Under the pieces are notes generated by a model. It was given only the letters and a program-made list of their open reading frames with translations. It was not told the origin of the DNA and searched no databases. Both the position numbers and the translations under genes were made by a program. Below are positions 1 to 6,182 of a stretch of 28,459 nt of DNA, piece after piece (positions within the stretch are counted from its first letter, which is position 1; every line of letters begins with the position of its first letter). Location: positions 1-28,459 of the forward strand of contig CAZKCH010000008.1 of the NCBI GenBank assembly GCA_964551525.1, read 5' to 3'. This stretch comes from GWA2-46-15 sp964551525 (GTDB lineage: Bacteria > Patescibacteriota > Minisyncoccia > Minisyncoccales > GWA2-46-15).

Positions 1-1346
1 ACGCAACCCAAGGTTTCAAATTTCACGTCCTTAATTATTTCTTGCCCCTTTTTGTTTTTGCTAACTTTAATGTAAAGCTTCATCACGTCGCCGCAATTAT
101 GAAGGCAAAACGCCTCCGAAACAAAAGAATGAGAATTTTCGACCTCTAAATTATAAACGACCCCCTTATATTTCTTTTTTTTAATACTTGTAATGGGTAT
201 GTATAGATAGTTATTGTCGAGCCAGGCCTTTTCTGACTGATAAGATTTTGGAACGTATCGATCATTAAGAATAGAGCATATCTTTTTTAAAGAATCTCTC
301 TGCCCGACGTGGATTCTATATGCCTTTCTGTGATAAACTCCGTCTATTTTTCGTGGTTCTTCCGCATAAATAGACGGAACTATTTTTTGCCTCAAGAGCA
401 GTATTTTCATTTGTTGTGCTAACTTGTGAGAAATTGTTGTAAAACCAGCTCGAGGTCCATCTCTATCTAAGTTTATGTAACCATCGCCTTTCCATAACCC
501 ATATATCAATGGTTTTTGTTTTTCTGGCGGGAGATTCATGATAAAATCGGGAATTGTTTTATTCTCAGCATTGGCGCCGAATAAATTTCTAAACAGCCTT
601 GCTAATCTTGCATTAAAAATATAGACAATAATCGTCCTTTTTTTAGGAATTTTTCTGGTCTTTATATCTAATCCGAAAACATTTTTTGAAGCTCTTTTTA
701 AATCTTCTACAATGTCTTTCTCTTTTATATTAAGAGCAAATGCTATGAATGTTCGAGTTGGATGATTAGTTGCATGCCCCTCTGCTAGAAAATAACCCGC
801 TATTCTTAGAAAACTATCTGTGAGTAGGATGTTTTTGGGAATGTCCCGACTCTTAAAATCATACTTCGATTTCGGAATATTCATATGAATACTGTATATG
901 TCCTTTTTTGTTTTTGATATCGGGTAAAGGATCGTATCATATTTTTTAAGTTGACTAGCATGATACCATGCCGGGATCAACGTCTTTTTATTTTTCGTCC
1001 TTAGAAACTTATTCTTTTCAGGTATTTTAATAGCTAATAATAAATGTTCCGGTGTTAAAAGAACGGATCCTAATTTATTTTTAAGAGTTACTATTTCACC
1101 GTTATAAGTTCTCGTCTTTTTCTGGATAACGGCATTATAATAACCAGTATGAGAAAAAACCATATCATTTTTATCAATCTCTTCAATCGGCATTAAGCCA
1201 TTTTTAATATGAATATATTGGTTAGGCGGCAAACATACAAGATTGCCGACCTGGCCCACGCCGTCTGGATTGGCAATTTTGCCGAAGTTCTTTGGTTTCT
1301 GAAAATAATCAAAAACCTTTTTACTATAGGAAATATTGTCTAACAT
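1..1346 (-). CDS. iscU: IscU/NifU-type iron-sulfur scaffold, split by an intein; 3' end off the window
   Basis: IscU assembles [2Fe-2S] clusters from sulfur delivered by IscS. The frame stays open from ATG at 1346 to base 1 (448 codons). Residues 1-37 are the scaffold N-terminus (YSKKVFDYFQKPKNFG, then NPDGVGQVGNLV). Residues 38-417 are an intein. The scaffold resumes at residue 418 with CGDVMKLYIKV, the first cluster-ligand motif, and reaches the region of the second ligand (TLGC, Cys448) at the window edge. The joined sequence VGNLV-CGDVMKL matches the uninterrupted family. The start overlaps the iscS stop (ATGTTAG, 7 nt shared), which suggests translational coupling and fixes the start. 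No SD is seen. The third ligand and the stop lie outside. Identity as an IscU-family scaffold is near certain; IscU versus SufU cannot be settled from half the protein. Confidence 0.95.
   Translation of the reverse strand, partial: MLDNISYSKKVFDYFQKPKNFGKIANPDGVGQVGNLVCLPPNQYIHIKNGLMPIEEIDKNDMVFSHTGYYNAVIQKKTRTYNGEIVTLKNKLGSVLLTPEHLLLAIKIPEKNKFLRTKNKKTLIPAWYHASQLKKYDTILYPISKTKKDIYSIHMNIPKSKYDFKSRDIPKNILLTDSFLRIAGYFLAEGHATNHPTRTFIAFALNIKEKDIVEDLKRASKNVFGLDIKTRKIPKKRTIIVYIFNARLARLFRNLFGANAENKTIPDFIMNLPPEKQKPLIYGLWKGDGYINLDRDGPRAGFTTISHKLAQQMKILLLRQKIVPSIYAEEPRKIDGVYHRKAYRIHVGQRDSLKKICSILNDRYVPKSYQSEKAWLDNNYLYIPITSIKKKKYKGVVYNLEVENSHSFVSEAFCLHNCGDVMKLYIKVSKNKKGQEIIKDVKFETLGC
96..1235 (-). other. 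Intein with LAGLIDADG homing endonuclease inside iscU
   Basis: This 380-residue insertion (residues 38-417) has every landmark of a class 1 intein. It has Cys38 as first nucleophile (CLPPNQYIHI). The block B TxxH is Thr98-Pro-Glu-His101 after GEIVTL. Two LAGLIDADG helices are present, IAGYFLAEG (182-190, acidic Glu189) and LIYGLWKGDG (280-289, acidic Asp288). Block F is YNLEVENSHSFV (398-409). The C-terminus is Leu415-His416-Asn417, followed by extein Cys418 as the +1 nucleophile. The +1 residue is also the first iron-sulfur ligand of the scaffold. Both endonuclease acidic residues and all splicing residues are intact, so splicing and homing activity are plausible. An extra Cys414 lies four residues before the splice junction. 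The insert is visibly richer in A/T than iscS, as expected for a mobile element. Confidence 0.96.
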
Positions 1347-2512
1347 GTTTTCTTAAAAGGAGAAATCTTTCTTAGATTTTTTATCACTAAAGGCATGGTT
1401 TTGAGCAAGTGGCTGACTTCTTTTTCATTTGTCCAGCGGCCTAAAGAAAGCCTCAAAGAGCCATGCGCCTGTTCCGGCTTTAAACCAGTGGCTAAAAGTA
1501 CGTGGCTCGGCTCTAATTTTGCCGAAGAGCAGGCCGAACCGGTGGAGGCGGCAATGCCAAAAGAATCCAGCATTAAAATAATGGCTTCGCCCTCGACATA
1601 ATCAAAACGAAAGTTAATATTGTTAGGCAAGCGTTTGGTCGGATGGCCATTTAAATAAGAATGGGGGATTGTTTTTAGAATTTTTCTTATGATTCTGTCG
1701 CGTAACTTTGCCAATCTCTTATTCTCGCTTACTCTTTCTTTGACGCATAAGCGGCCGGCCGCGGCAAAACCGACAATGGCCGGCGTATTTGCGGTTGAGG
1801 CCCTTAAGCCGTGTTCTTGGCCGCCGCCATGGATTAAGGGTTCTATTCTCAAGCCAGAGCGGACATAGAGCAAGCCAGCACCCTTAGGGCCATAAACCTT
1901 ATGTGAACTGGCAGTGAGTAGATCAATATTCATTTTTTTAACATCAATGGGGATTTTGCCAAAGCTTTGAGAGCAGTCGGTATGGAAAAAGACGCCTTTT
2001 TTCTTGCAGATTCTGCCGATTTCAGCAATTGGCTGGATGGTGCCGATCTCATTGGAAGCGTGAATAATAGAAACAAGGATTGTGTCTTTTTTTATCTCTT
2101 TTTCAACGTCTTTGGGATTAACCAAGCCGTATTGATCAACTTTCAGCCGGGTAATCTGAAAACCAGCATGCCTTTGAAGAAAATTAGCGCTTTCTTCAAT
2201 ACAAGAATGCTCAATTGGAGAAATAATAATGTGTCTACCTTTATTTTGATTGGCAATCGCAATGCCTTTTAAAACAGTGTTGTTGCTTTCTGAGGCCGAG
2301 CTGGTGAAAATTATTTCTTGCGGATCGGCGTTGATAAGAGAGGCGACTTGCTGGCGGCTCTTTTCAATTGCCTCTCGGGCGATCCGGCCCGACTCGTGTA
2401 AGGACATTGAATTGCCGAAACTCTGGCTGAAATACGGCAACATTGCCTTAAAAACCCGAGGATCAACCGGAGTGGTGGCGGCATAGTCGAAATAAGAGTT
2501 TTTTTTATTCAT
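1340..2512 (-). CDS. iscS: Cysteine desulfurase IscS/NifS
   Basis: PLP enzyme that converts cysteine to alanine and passes the persulfide sulfur to IscU, and commonly to tRNA thiolation. At 390 residues it has normal family length. Visible landmarks: N-terminal YFDYAATTPVDPRV, HASNEIGTIQPI (151-162), HTDCSQSFGK with PLP-contact His177/Asp179, SSHKVYGPKG with the PLP Schiff-base Lys205, and mobile loop STGSACSS with catalytic Cys328. The start ATG lies 10 nt after the stop of the Rrf2 regulator, and the stop overlaps the iscU start, so all three form one operon. No SD precedes it. The HTD-C-S-Q variant (usually HTDAVQ) is a mild oddity. It ends in Cys390. Confidence 0.97.
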   Translation of the reverse strand: MNKKNSYFDYAATTPVDPRVFKAMLPYFSQSFGNSMSLHESGRIAREAIEKSRQQVASLINADPQEIIFTSSASESNNTVLKGIAIANQNKGRHIIISPIEHSCIEESANFLQRHAGFQITRLKVDQYGLVNPKDVEKEIKKDTILVSIIHASNEIGTIQPIAEIGRICKKKGVFFHTDCSQSFGKIPIDVKKMNIDLLTASSHKVYGPKGAGLLYVRSGLRIEPLIHGGGQEHGLRASTANTPAIVGFAAAGRLCVKERVSENKRLAKLRDRIIRKILKTIPHSYLNGHPTKRLPNNINFRFDYVEGEAIILMLDSFGIAASTGSACSSAKLEPSHVLLATGLKPEQAHGSLRLSLGRWTNEKEVSHLLKTMPLVIKNLRKISPFKKTC

Positions 2513-2522
2513 AATTCATAGA

Positions 2523-2906
2523 TTATTTAGCAAGGTCTGCCAAAGAGGTTGTTCCAAACGACGATTCGAACGATGTTTGCATTTCCTGCCAAAAGGTTTG
2601 GGCGGAACATTTTCCCGCCATGGGACAACTCGATCGGCATTTTGTCATTGCCGCTTCTTTCTCCAAGGCCATTACGATGGCGCCGGCTTTGATTTTTGAA
2701 GCTATTTTGGCTAAAGAATAGCCGCCGCCAGCGCCTTTGTGCGAAACCAAAAAGCCAGCAATCCGCAGTTCCTGAAAGATCTTTTCCAGATACTTTTCCG
2801 GAATTTTTTCCTTGCGGCTCACTTCTTTGACCGAGCAGGATTTTTTCTTTTTTGCCAGCCGGATCAGCGCCCGCAAGCCATAATATGTTTTGGTTGATAG
2901 TTTCAT
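2523..2906 (-). CDS. iscR: Rrf2-family regulator, IscR-like
   Basis: Winged-helix transcription factor of 127 residues. The start MKLSTKTYYGLRALIRLA and the HTH with VSRKEKIPEKYLEKIFQEL are typical Rrf2. The wing shows KGAGGGYSLA (57-66). Three cysteines, Cys90, Cys94 and Cys100 (KCRSSCPMAGKC), sit where IscR binds a [2Fe-2S] cluster; the spacing C-x3-C-x5-C differs slightly from E. coli IscR (C-x5-C-x5-C). It is first in the operon with iscS and iscU, so the likely role is sensing cluster supply and setting operon expression. The palindrome at 2911-2929 between promoter and ATG argues for autorepression. No SD is present. Confidence 0.9.
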   Translation of the reverse strand: MKLSTKTYYGLRALIRLAKKKKSCSVKEVSRKEKIPEKYLEKIFQELRIAGFLVSHKGAGGGYSLAKIASKIKAGAIVMALEKEAAMTKCRSSCPMAGKCSAQTFWQEMQTSFESSFGTTSLADLAK

Positions 2907-2910
2907 ATAG

Positions 2911-2929
2911 TCAGACCATTTCGGTCTGA
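2911..2929 (-). promoter_or_regulatory. Putative Rrf2/IscR operator
   Basis: A perfect palindrome with 7-bp arms around a 5-bp centre (minus strand TCAGACCGAAATGGTCTGA) ends 5 bp before the regulator's ATG and covers roughly +1 to +19 of the predicted transcript. Dyads of this size near isc promoters are typical of Rrf2 proteins. Binding by this particular regulator is inferred from position. Confidence 0.7.
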
Positions 2930-2936
2930 ATTAATC

Positions 2937-2965
2937 ATTTAACCAAAAACAAAAAAACTAGTCAA
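2937..2965 (-). promoter_or_regulatory. Promoter of the iscR-iscS-iscU operon
   Basis: Minus strand shows -35 TTGACT (2960-2965), a 17-bp spacer and -10 TTAAAT (2937-2942). The predicted start point lies near 2930, at the edge of the operator palindrome. Confidence 0.75.
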
Positions 2966-2971
2966 GCCCTC

Positions 2972-3000
2972 TTGATTTCAATGGATTTTTAGATTAGGAT
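2972..3000 (+). promoter_or_regulatory. Putative promoter of tRNA-Thr and rpmG
   Basis: TTGATT (2972-2977), 17-bp spacer, TAGGAT (2995-3000). The predicted start is about 5 nt before the tRNA. It diverges from the isc promoter. The -10 box is weak. Confidence 0.5.
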
Positions 3001-3011
3001 TAAAAAGGTAT

Positions 3012-3083
3012 GCCGGTGTAGTTTAGTGGTAAAACACCTCTTTGGTAAAGAGGAGACCATGAGTCCGATTCTCATCTCCGGCT
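3012..3083 (+). tRNA. tRNA-Thr (anticodon GGT)
   Basis: A full cloverleaf can be drawn. The acceptor GCCGGTG pairs with CTCCGGC, with one T-T mismatch. The D stem is GTTT/AAAC, the anticodon stem CCTCT/AGAGG with loop TTGGTAA (anticodon 3044-3046), and the T stem ATGAG/CTCAT. The T loop is TCCGATT, with C where nearly all tRNAs have U (pseudouridine) at position 55. CCA is not encoded. Confidence 0.9.
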
Positions 3084-3120
3084 CAGTGAATAAGACGCTA
3101 TAAATTTTAAACTATAAACC

Positions 3121-3285
3121 ATGCCCGCAACAAAACGACCGCATACAAAACTTGTATGCTCGGAGTGCAAGAAAATAAATTACTTCACCAAGAAATCCAA
3201 AAAGGCCTTGGAGAAGAAATTAGAATTGAAGAAATACTGCAACTGGTGCCGCAAGCACACAATCCATAAAGAAGGAAAGAGATAG
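3121..3285 (+). CDS. rpmG: 50S ribosomal protein L33
   Basis: Fifty-four residues, normal for bL33, a small protein of the large subunit near the E site. Starts MPATKRPHTKLVCSEC and ends KHTIHKEGKR. Two zinc-binding pairs are kept, Cys13-x2-Cys16 and Cys40-x2-Cys43, so this is the zinc-ribbon type. It sits between tRNA-Thr and tRNA-Trp, an arrangement common in bacteria. The start is set by the family N-terminus; there is no SD. A six-frame stop repeat begins 4 nt after its stop codon. Confidence 0.95.
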   Translation: MPATKRPHTKLVCSECKKINYFTKKSKKALEKKLELKKYCNWCRKHTIHKEGKR

Positions 3286-3288
3286 TTT

Positions 3289-3325
3289 TAGCGTCTAGGG
3301 CCTAGCGACTAGCGTCTAGAACTAG
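3289..3325 (+). repeat. Period-7 repeat, unit TAGCGTC
   Basis: Units TAGCGTC, TAGGGCC, TAGCGAC, TAGCGTC, then a degenerate TAGAAC and TAG. It lies 4 nt after the rpmG stop and 3 nt before tRNA-Trp. Because the period is 7 and CTAG is self-complementary, TAG occurs in all three frames on both strands. Confidence 0.8.
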
Positions 3326-3327
3326 AT

Positions 3328-3400
3328 GGGTCCGTAGTTCAATTGGTAGAATGTCGCTCTCCAAAAGCGAAGGTTCCAGGTTCGAGACCTGGCGGACCCG
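3328..3400 (+). tRNA. tRNA-Trp (anticodon CCA)
   Basis: Acceptor GGGTCCG/CGGACCC, D stem GTTC/GAAT, anticodon stem TCGCT/AGCGA with loop CTCCAAA, T stem CCAGG/CCTGG with standard loop TTCGAGA, discriminator G. CCA is not encoded. The def start codon follows after only 3 nt. Confidence 0.95.
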
Positions 3401-3403
3401 TTT

Positions 3404-3907
3404 ATGTTGGAAATCAAAAAGTATCCGGATCCTATATTGCTCAAAAAAGCCGAGCCGATAAAAGAAGTCGGGCCGGCGGTTTGGGAATTGATCCGACAAA
3501 TGAAAGAAACCTTAAAGCAGGGACAAAATGGCGAGATAAGGGGCGTAGGACTAGCTGCTCCTCAAATAGGTGTTTCCAAAAGGGTAATCATTGTTTTAGT
3601 CAAAAAACAATTGAAGGGTTTTATCAATCCTGAAATCATAAACCAAAGCCGACAGAAAAGAATAGACAAAGAAGGTTGTTTTAGTTTTCCTGGACTTTGG
3701 CTGGATATCAAAAGGCCACGAACGGTTAAGGTGAAGGCCCTTGACGAGAACGGCCAAAAAATAGAATTAGAAATAGATGGCTTTTTCGCGGGAGTTTTTC
3801 ATCACGAGATAGACCACCTTAATGGGATACTATTCTATGAAAGATTACCCTTTTTAAAAAGATGGTCGGTTAGAAGAAAACTCAAATCTCACTCTACTGC
3901 TACGTAG
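3404..3907 (+). CDS. def: Peptide deformylase
   Basis: Removes the N-formyl group from nascent proteins using a bound metal ion. All three motifs are present in 167 residues: GVGLAAPQIG (47-56), EGCFS (90-94, ligand Cys92) and HEIDH (134-138, ligands His134 and His138, catalytic Glu135). The start is set by the N-terminus MLEIKKYPDPILLKKAEPI. It lies 3 nt after tRNA-Trp, so there is no room for an SD; the mRNA 5' end is probably made by tRNA 3' processing. The last codons (STAT-stop) lie within a perfect 18-bp palindrome, so the extreme C-terminus may have been reshaped by a repeat. Confidence 0.96.
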   Translation: MLEIKKYPDPILLKKAEPIKEVGPAVWELIRQMKETLKQGQNGEIRGVGLAAPQIGVSKRVIIVLVKKQLKGFINPEIINQSRQKRIDKEGCFSFPGLWLDIKRPRTVKVKALDENGQKIELEIDGFFAGVFHHEIDHLNGILFYERLPFLKRWSVRRKLKSHSTAT

Positions 3908-3931
3908 CAGTATACTGACGAAATATTTCGT
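3895..3931 (+). repeat. Two adjacent palindromes over the def stop codon
   Basis: TACTGCTACGTAGCAGTA (3895-3912) is a perfect 18-bp palindrome holding the def TAG stop. ACGAAATATTTCGT (3918-3931) is a perfect 14-bp palindrome ending 6 nt before the pcm ATG. A CAGTATACTG palindrome (3908-3917) overlaps the first. No T-run follows, so these are not standard terminators. Confidence 0.7.
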
Positions 3932-3937
3932 AAGATT

Positions 3938-4540
3938 ATGCCTTTGATCGATTCTTTAATTGAACAGGGCTGGCTTAAGACCCCGGCAATTATTGCTGCT
4001 TTTCGCGCCATAAAACGAATAGATTTCGTGCCCGATGGAATGGAAAATATAGCTGAGCTTAACGAAGCCCTACCCATTGGTTATGGACAAACCATTTCCC
4101 AGCCGCTCGTTGTCGCTTTTATGTTAGAATTATTGCAGCCAAAGCAGGGGCAAAAAATATTGGATGTGGGCTGCGGCTCCGGTTATACAACCGCTCTTTT
4201 AGCGCATATTGTTCAAAAAGGAAAAGTGATTGGCTTGGAAATAATTCCTGAATTAGCTGAATTCGCCAGAAAGAATATTATCCGATATGACTTTGGGGGA
4301 AGAGTAAAGGTTGTTTGTGCTGATGGAAACAAAGGTTATCAACAAGAGGCCCTATTTGATGCCATTCTCGCTTCTGCTAGTGCCGCGGAGAGGATTCCTG
4401 AAGCGTGGAAAAAGCAGTTAAAGATTAACGGCCGGATCGTCTGCCCGATCAATAATTCCATATGGCTTTTTATCAAAAAGAACAAAGACAACTTTGAAGA
4501 AAAAGAATATCCCGGATTCGTCTTCGTGCCACTGATTTAA
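3938..4540 (+). CDS. pcm: Protein-L-isoaspartate O-methyltransferase
   Basis: SAM-dependent repair enzyme that methylates isoaspartyl residues in damaged proteins. Two hundred residues, near the family norm of about 210. The substrate motif GQTISQP (50-56) and SAM motif I LDVGCGSGYTTALLA (75-89) are clear, followed by the acidic strand end VIGLEIIPELAEFA. The C-terminal part (INGRIVCPINNSIWLFIKK) is weaker but fits the family fold. It starts 30 nt after def, across two palindromes and with no clear SD. A related SAM methyltransferase is the alternative, but the GQTISQP motif favours PIMT. Confidence 0.88.
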   Translation: MPLIDSLIEQGWLKTPAIIAAFRAIKRIDFVPDGMENIAELNEALPIGYGQTISQPLVVAFMLELLQPKQGQKILDVGCGSGYTTALLAHIVQKGKVIGLEIIPELAEFARKNIIRYDFGGRVKVVCADGNKGYQQEALFDAILASASAAERIPEAWKKQLKINGRIVCPINNSIWLFIKKNKDNFEEKEYPGFVFVPLI

Positions 4541-4542
4541 GC

Positions 4543-4567
4543 TTGTGCTTAGCTTAGCTAAGCACAA
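4543..4567 (+). repeat. Perfect palindrome between pcm and mltG
   Basis: Two 12-bp arms (TTGTGCTTAGCT and its complement) around one central T. It starts 2 nt after the pcm stop and ends 6 nt before the mltG ATG. There is no T-run on the plus strand, so it is a stem-loop rather than a clear terminator. Confidence 0.75.
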
Positions 4568-4573
4568 AATAAG

Positions 4574-5551
4574 ATGGAAAAAACGAAAAGAATTATAGTT
4601 TTAGTTTTTATTATTGCCGGTCTGGGAATAGGACTTTTTTTGACCAAAGGGCTGTTCTTGCCGTTAGAAACAGGCAATAAGGAAACGCAATTGTTTTCAA
4701 TCGAAAAAGGCCAGAGCGCTTTTGTTATCGCCAGCAATCTTGAAAAACAAGGGTTGATTAAAAACCGGCTTTCTTTCCTTTCGGCAGCAACAATCAGGGG
4801 AGGCATTTCTCATCTGCAAACCGGCCTTTATTATTTAAGTCCCGGCTATTCTGCTTGGAAAATAGCTGCTATGATTGCCGCCGGCGACATTGCCCAGGAA
4901 ACCATTACCATTCCCGAGGGTTGGAATATTAAAGAAATCGGCAGGGGATTAGCCGAATTCGAAATCGCTGACTTTTCTCAAGAGTTTAGTTTTTTGGAAA
5001 GCGCGCCGGCGAATGCCAATCTTGAAGGATTTCTTTTCCCCGACACCTATGAGATTAAAATAGGGGAAATTCCGGGAAACATAGCTAAAATCATGCTGAC
5101 GAATTTTGATAAAAAACTAACGACTGATTTACATCAAGAAATTGAGAAACAAGGCAAAACCATATTTGAGATTATCACCATGGCCTCTTTGCTGGAAAAA
5201 GAAGGAAAAACTATTGCCGACAAAGAATTGATTGCCGGTATCCTTTGGAAGCGGCTGAAAATTGGCATGCGGCTTCAAGTTGACGCGACCGTGCTTTATG
5301 CGTTAGGCAGAGAACCCGGCCCGGTTTCCTATGACGATTTAAAAGTTGATTCTTTATACAATACCTATAAATACGCGGGCTTGCCGGCGGGACCGATCGC
5401 CAATCCGGGCCTGGAAAGCATTAACGCCACTATTTATCCAACCCAAAGTGATTATTGGTATTACTTATCCGGTCCAGACAACACGATTTACTTCAGCCAA
5501 ACCCTGGAAGAACACAACCAGAAAAAGCTTGACATAAGAAAGGGGATTTGA
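4574..5551 (+). CDS. mltG: Endolytic transglycosylase MltG (YceG-like)
   Basis: Membrane-anchored lytic transglycosylase that cuts nascent peptidoglycan strands and helps set chain length. 325 residues. The N-terminal membrane segment is IIVLVFIIAGLGIGLFL (7-23), followed by an extracellular substrate domain and the YceG domain. Signature pieces: LEGFLFPDTYEI (150-161), ASLLEKEG (204-211, with Glu208 matching the catalytic Glu of E. coli MltG), VDATVLYALGR, and near the C-terminus YNTYKYAGLPAGPIANPG and SGPDNTIYFS. The start is set by the membrane anchor; only a weak AAG precedes it. It sits directly before the rplJ leader. Confidence 0.95.
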   Translation: MEKTKRIIVLVFIIAGLGIGLFLTKGLFLPLETGNKETQLFSIEKGQSAFVIASNLEKQGLIKNRLSFLSAATIRGGISHLQTGLYYLSPGYSAWKIAAMIAAGDIAQETITIPEGWNIKEIGRGLAEFEIADFSQEFSFLESAPANANLEGFLFPDTYEIKIGEIPGNIAKIMLTNFDKKLTTDLHQEIEKQGKTIFEIITMASLLEKEGKTIADKELIAGILWKRLKIGMRLQVDATVLYALGREPGPVSYDDLKVDSLYNTYKYAGLPAGPIANPGLESINATIYPTQSDYWYYLSGPDNTIYFSQTLEEHNQKKLDIRKGI

Positions 5552-5562
5552 TAGTTTATAAT
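5529..5562 (+). promoter_or_regulatory. Putative rplJ-rplL promoter
   Basis: A perfect TATAAT (5557-5562) starts 6 nt after the mltG stop and predicts a transcript start near 5569, just before the L10 leader. The only good -35 match, TTGACA (5529-5534), is 22 bp away, which is too far, so the -35 is uncertain. Confidence 0.55.
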
Positions 5563-5575
5563 CATATAACTAAAT

Positions 5576-5625
5576 AGCCAAAGACAGCAGGGACCCATTC
5601 AGGGTTTAATCATCCTGCTCAGGCA
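5576..5625 (+). promoter_or_regulatory. Ribosomal protein L10 leader
   Basis: GCCAAAGACAGCAGG pairs with CCTGCTCAGGC across an inner ACCC/GGGT hairpin. This matches the bacterial L10 leader, the site where the L10-L12 complex binds its own mRNA to shut down expression. It lies directly upstream of rplJ. Recognised from memory of the family consensus, not from a model search. Confidence 0.85.
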
Positions 5626-5643
5626 AGCAAAAGTAATTTTTAC

Positions 5644-5668
5644 TGCTTGTCTTAACAAGCATTTTTTT
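5644..5668 (+). terminator. Attenuator terminator fused to the rplJ start
   Basis: TGCTTGT-CTTA-ACAAGCA forms a 7-bp stem followed by seven T, and the next three bases are the rplJ ATG. An alternative helix CAAGC (5624-5628) with GCTTG (5645-5649), plus inner AGTAA/TTACT, uses the same bases. The leader can therefore switch between terminator and antiterminator. Confidence 0.75.
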
Positions 5669-6181
5669 ATGCCCAAGACAAAAATTCAAAAACAAGAAAC
5701 AATCAATGACTTAAAAGACAATCTGGCCAAGGCCAAATCAGTAGTTTTTGCTGATATCCAAGGTTTGAAAGCCAAAGATTTAGTTTCCCTCCGCCGGAAA
5801 ATCAAAGAGACCAAAGGCAGTTTGAAAGTAGCGAAAAAAACCCTGATTAACTTAGCCCTGAAGCAGGGCGGGAACGAAACCGCTAATGCCAAAGACATGG
5901 CAGGCGAGATTGCCGTTGTTTTTTCTTTCGAAGACGAAGTCAAGCCGCTTAAGGCCAGTTTTAATTTCGCCAAAGAAGGCGGCCTGAAACTGATCGCCGG
6001 CATTTTTAACGGCTTATTTATGAATCAGGAAGAAGTCCTGGCTTTAGCGCAATTACCCTCAAAACAGGAATTATTAGCAAAATTATTGGGAAGCATTAGC
6101 AGTCCGTTATCCGGATTTGCCAGTGTCTTACAAGGAAACTTAAAAGGTCTGGTTTATTTATTAAGCAATATAAAAAAATAA
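5669..6181 (+). CDS. rplJ: 50S ribosomal protein L10
   Basis: Stalk base protein that holds L7/L12 dimers and binds the leader of its own mRNA. 170 residues, normal length. Typical N-terminus KDNLAKAKSVVFADIQGLKA, then RRKIKETKGSLKVAKKTL, and a C-terminal helix for L12 binding (SPLSGFASVLQGNLKGLVYLL). The start codon follows a seven-T tract with no SD. Downstream rplL begins 1 nt after the stop codon. Confidence 0.97.
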   Translation: MPKTKIQKQETINDLKDNLAKAKSVVFADIQGLKAKDLVSLRRKIKETKGSLKVAKKTLINLALKQGGNETANAKDMAGEIAVVFSFEDEVKPLKASFNFAKEGGLKLIAGIFNGLFMNQEEVLALAQLPSKQELLAKLLGSISSPLSGFASVLQGNLKGLVYLLSNIKK

Positions 6182-6182
6182 T

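Noticed and set aside
1395..2486. Several open frames on the plus strand across iscS
   Set aside because: They lie opposite a complete, strongly conserved cysteine desulfurase and resemble no protein; they are shadows.
5529..5534. TTGACA as -35 for the rplJ TATAAT box
   Set aside because: The 22-bp spacer is too long for a standard sigma-70 promoter; kept only as an uncertain part of the promoter entry.
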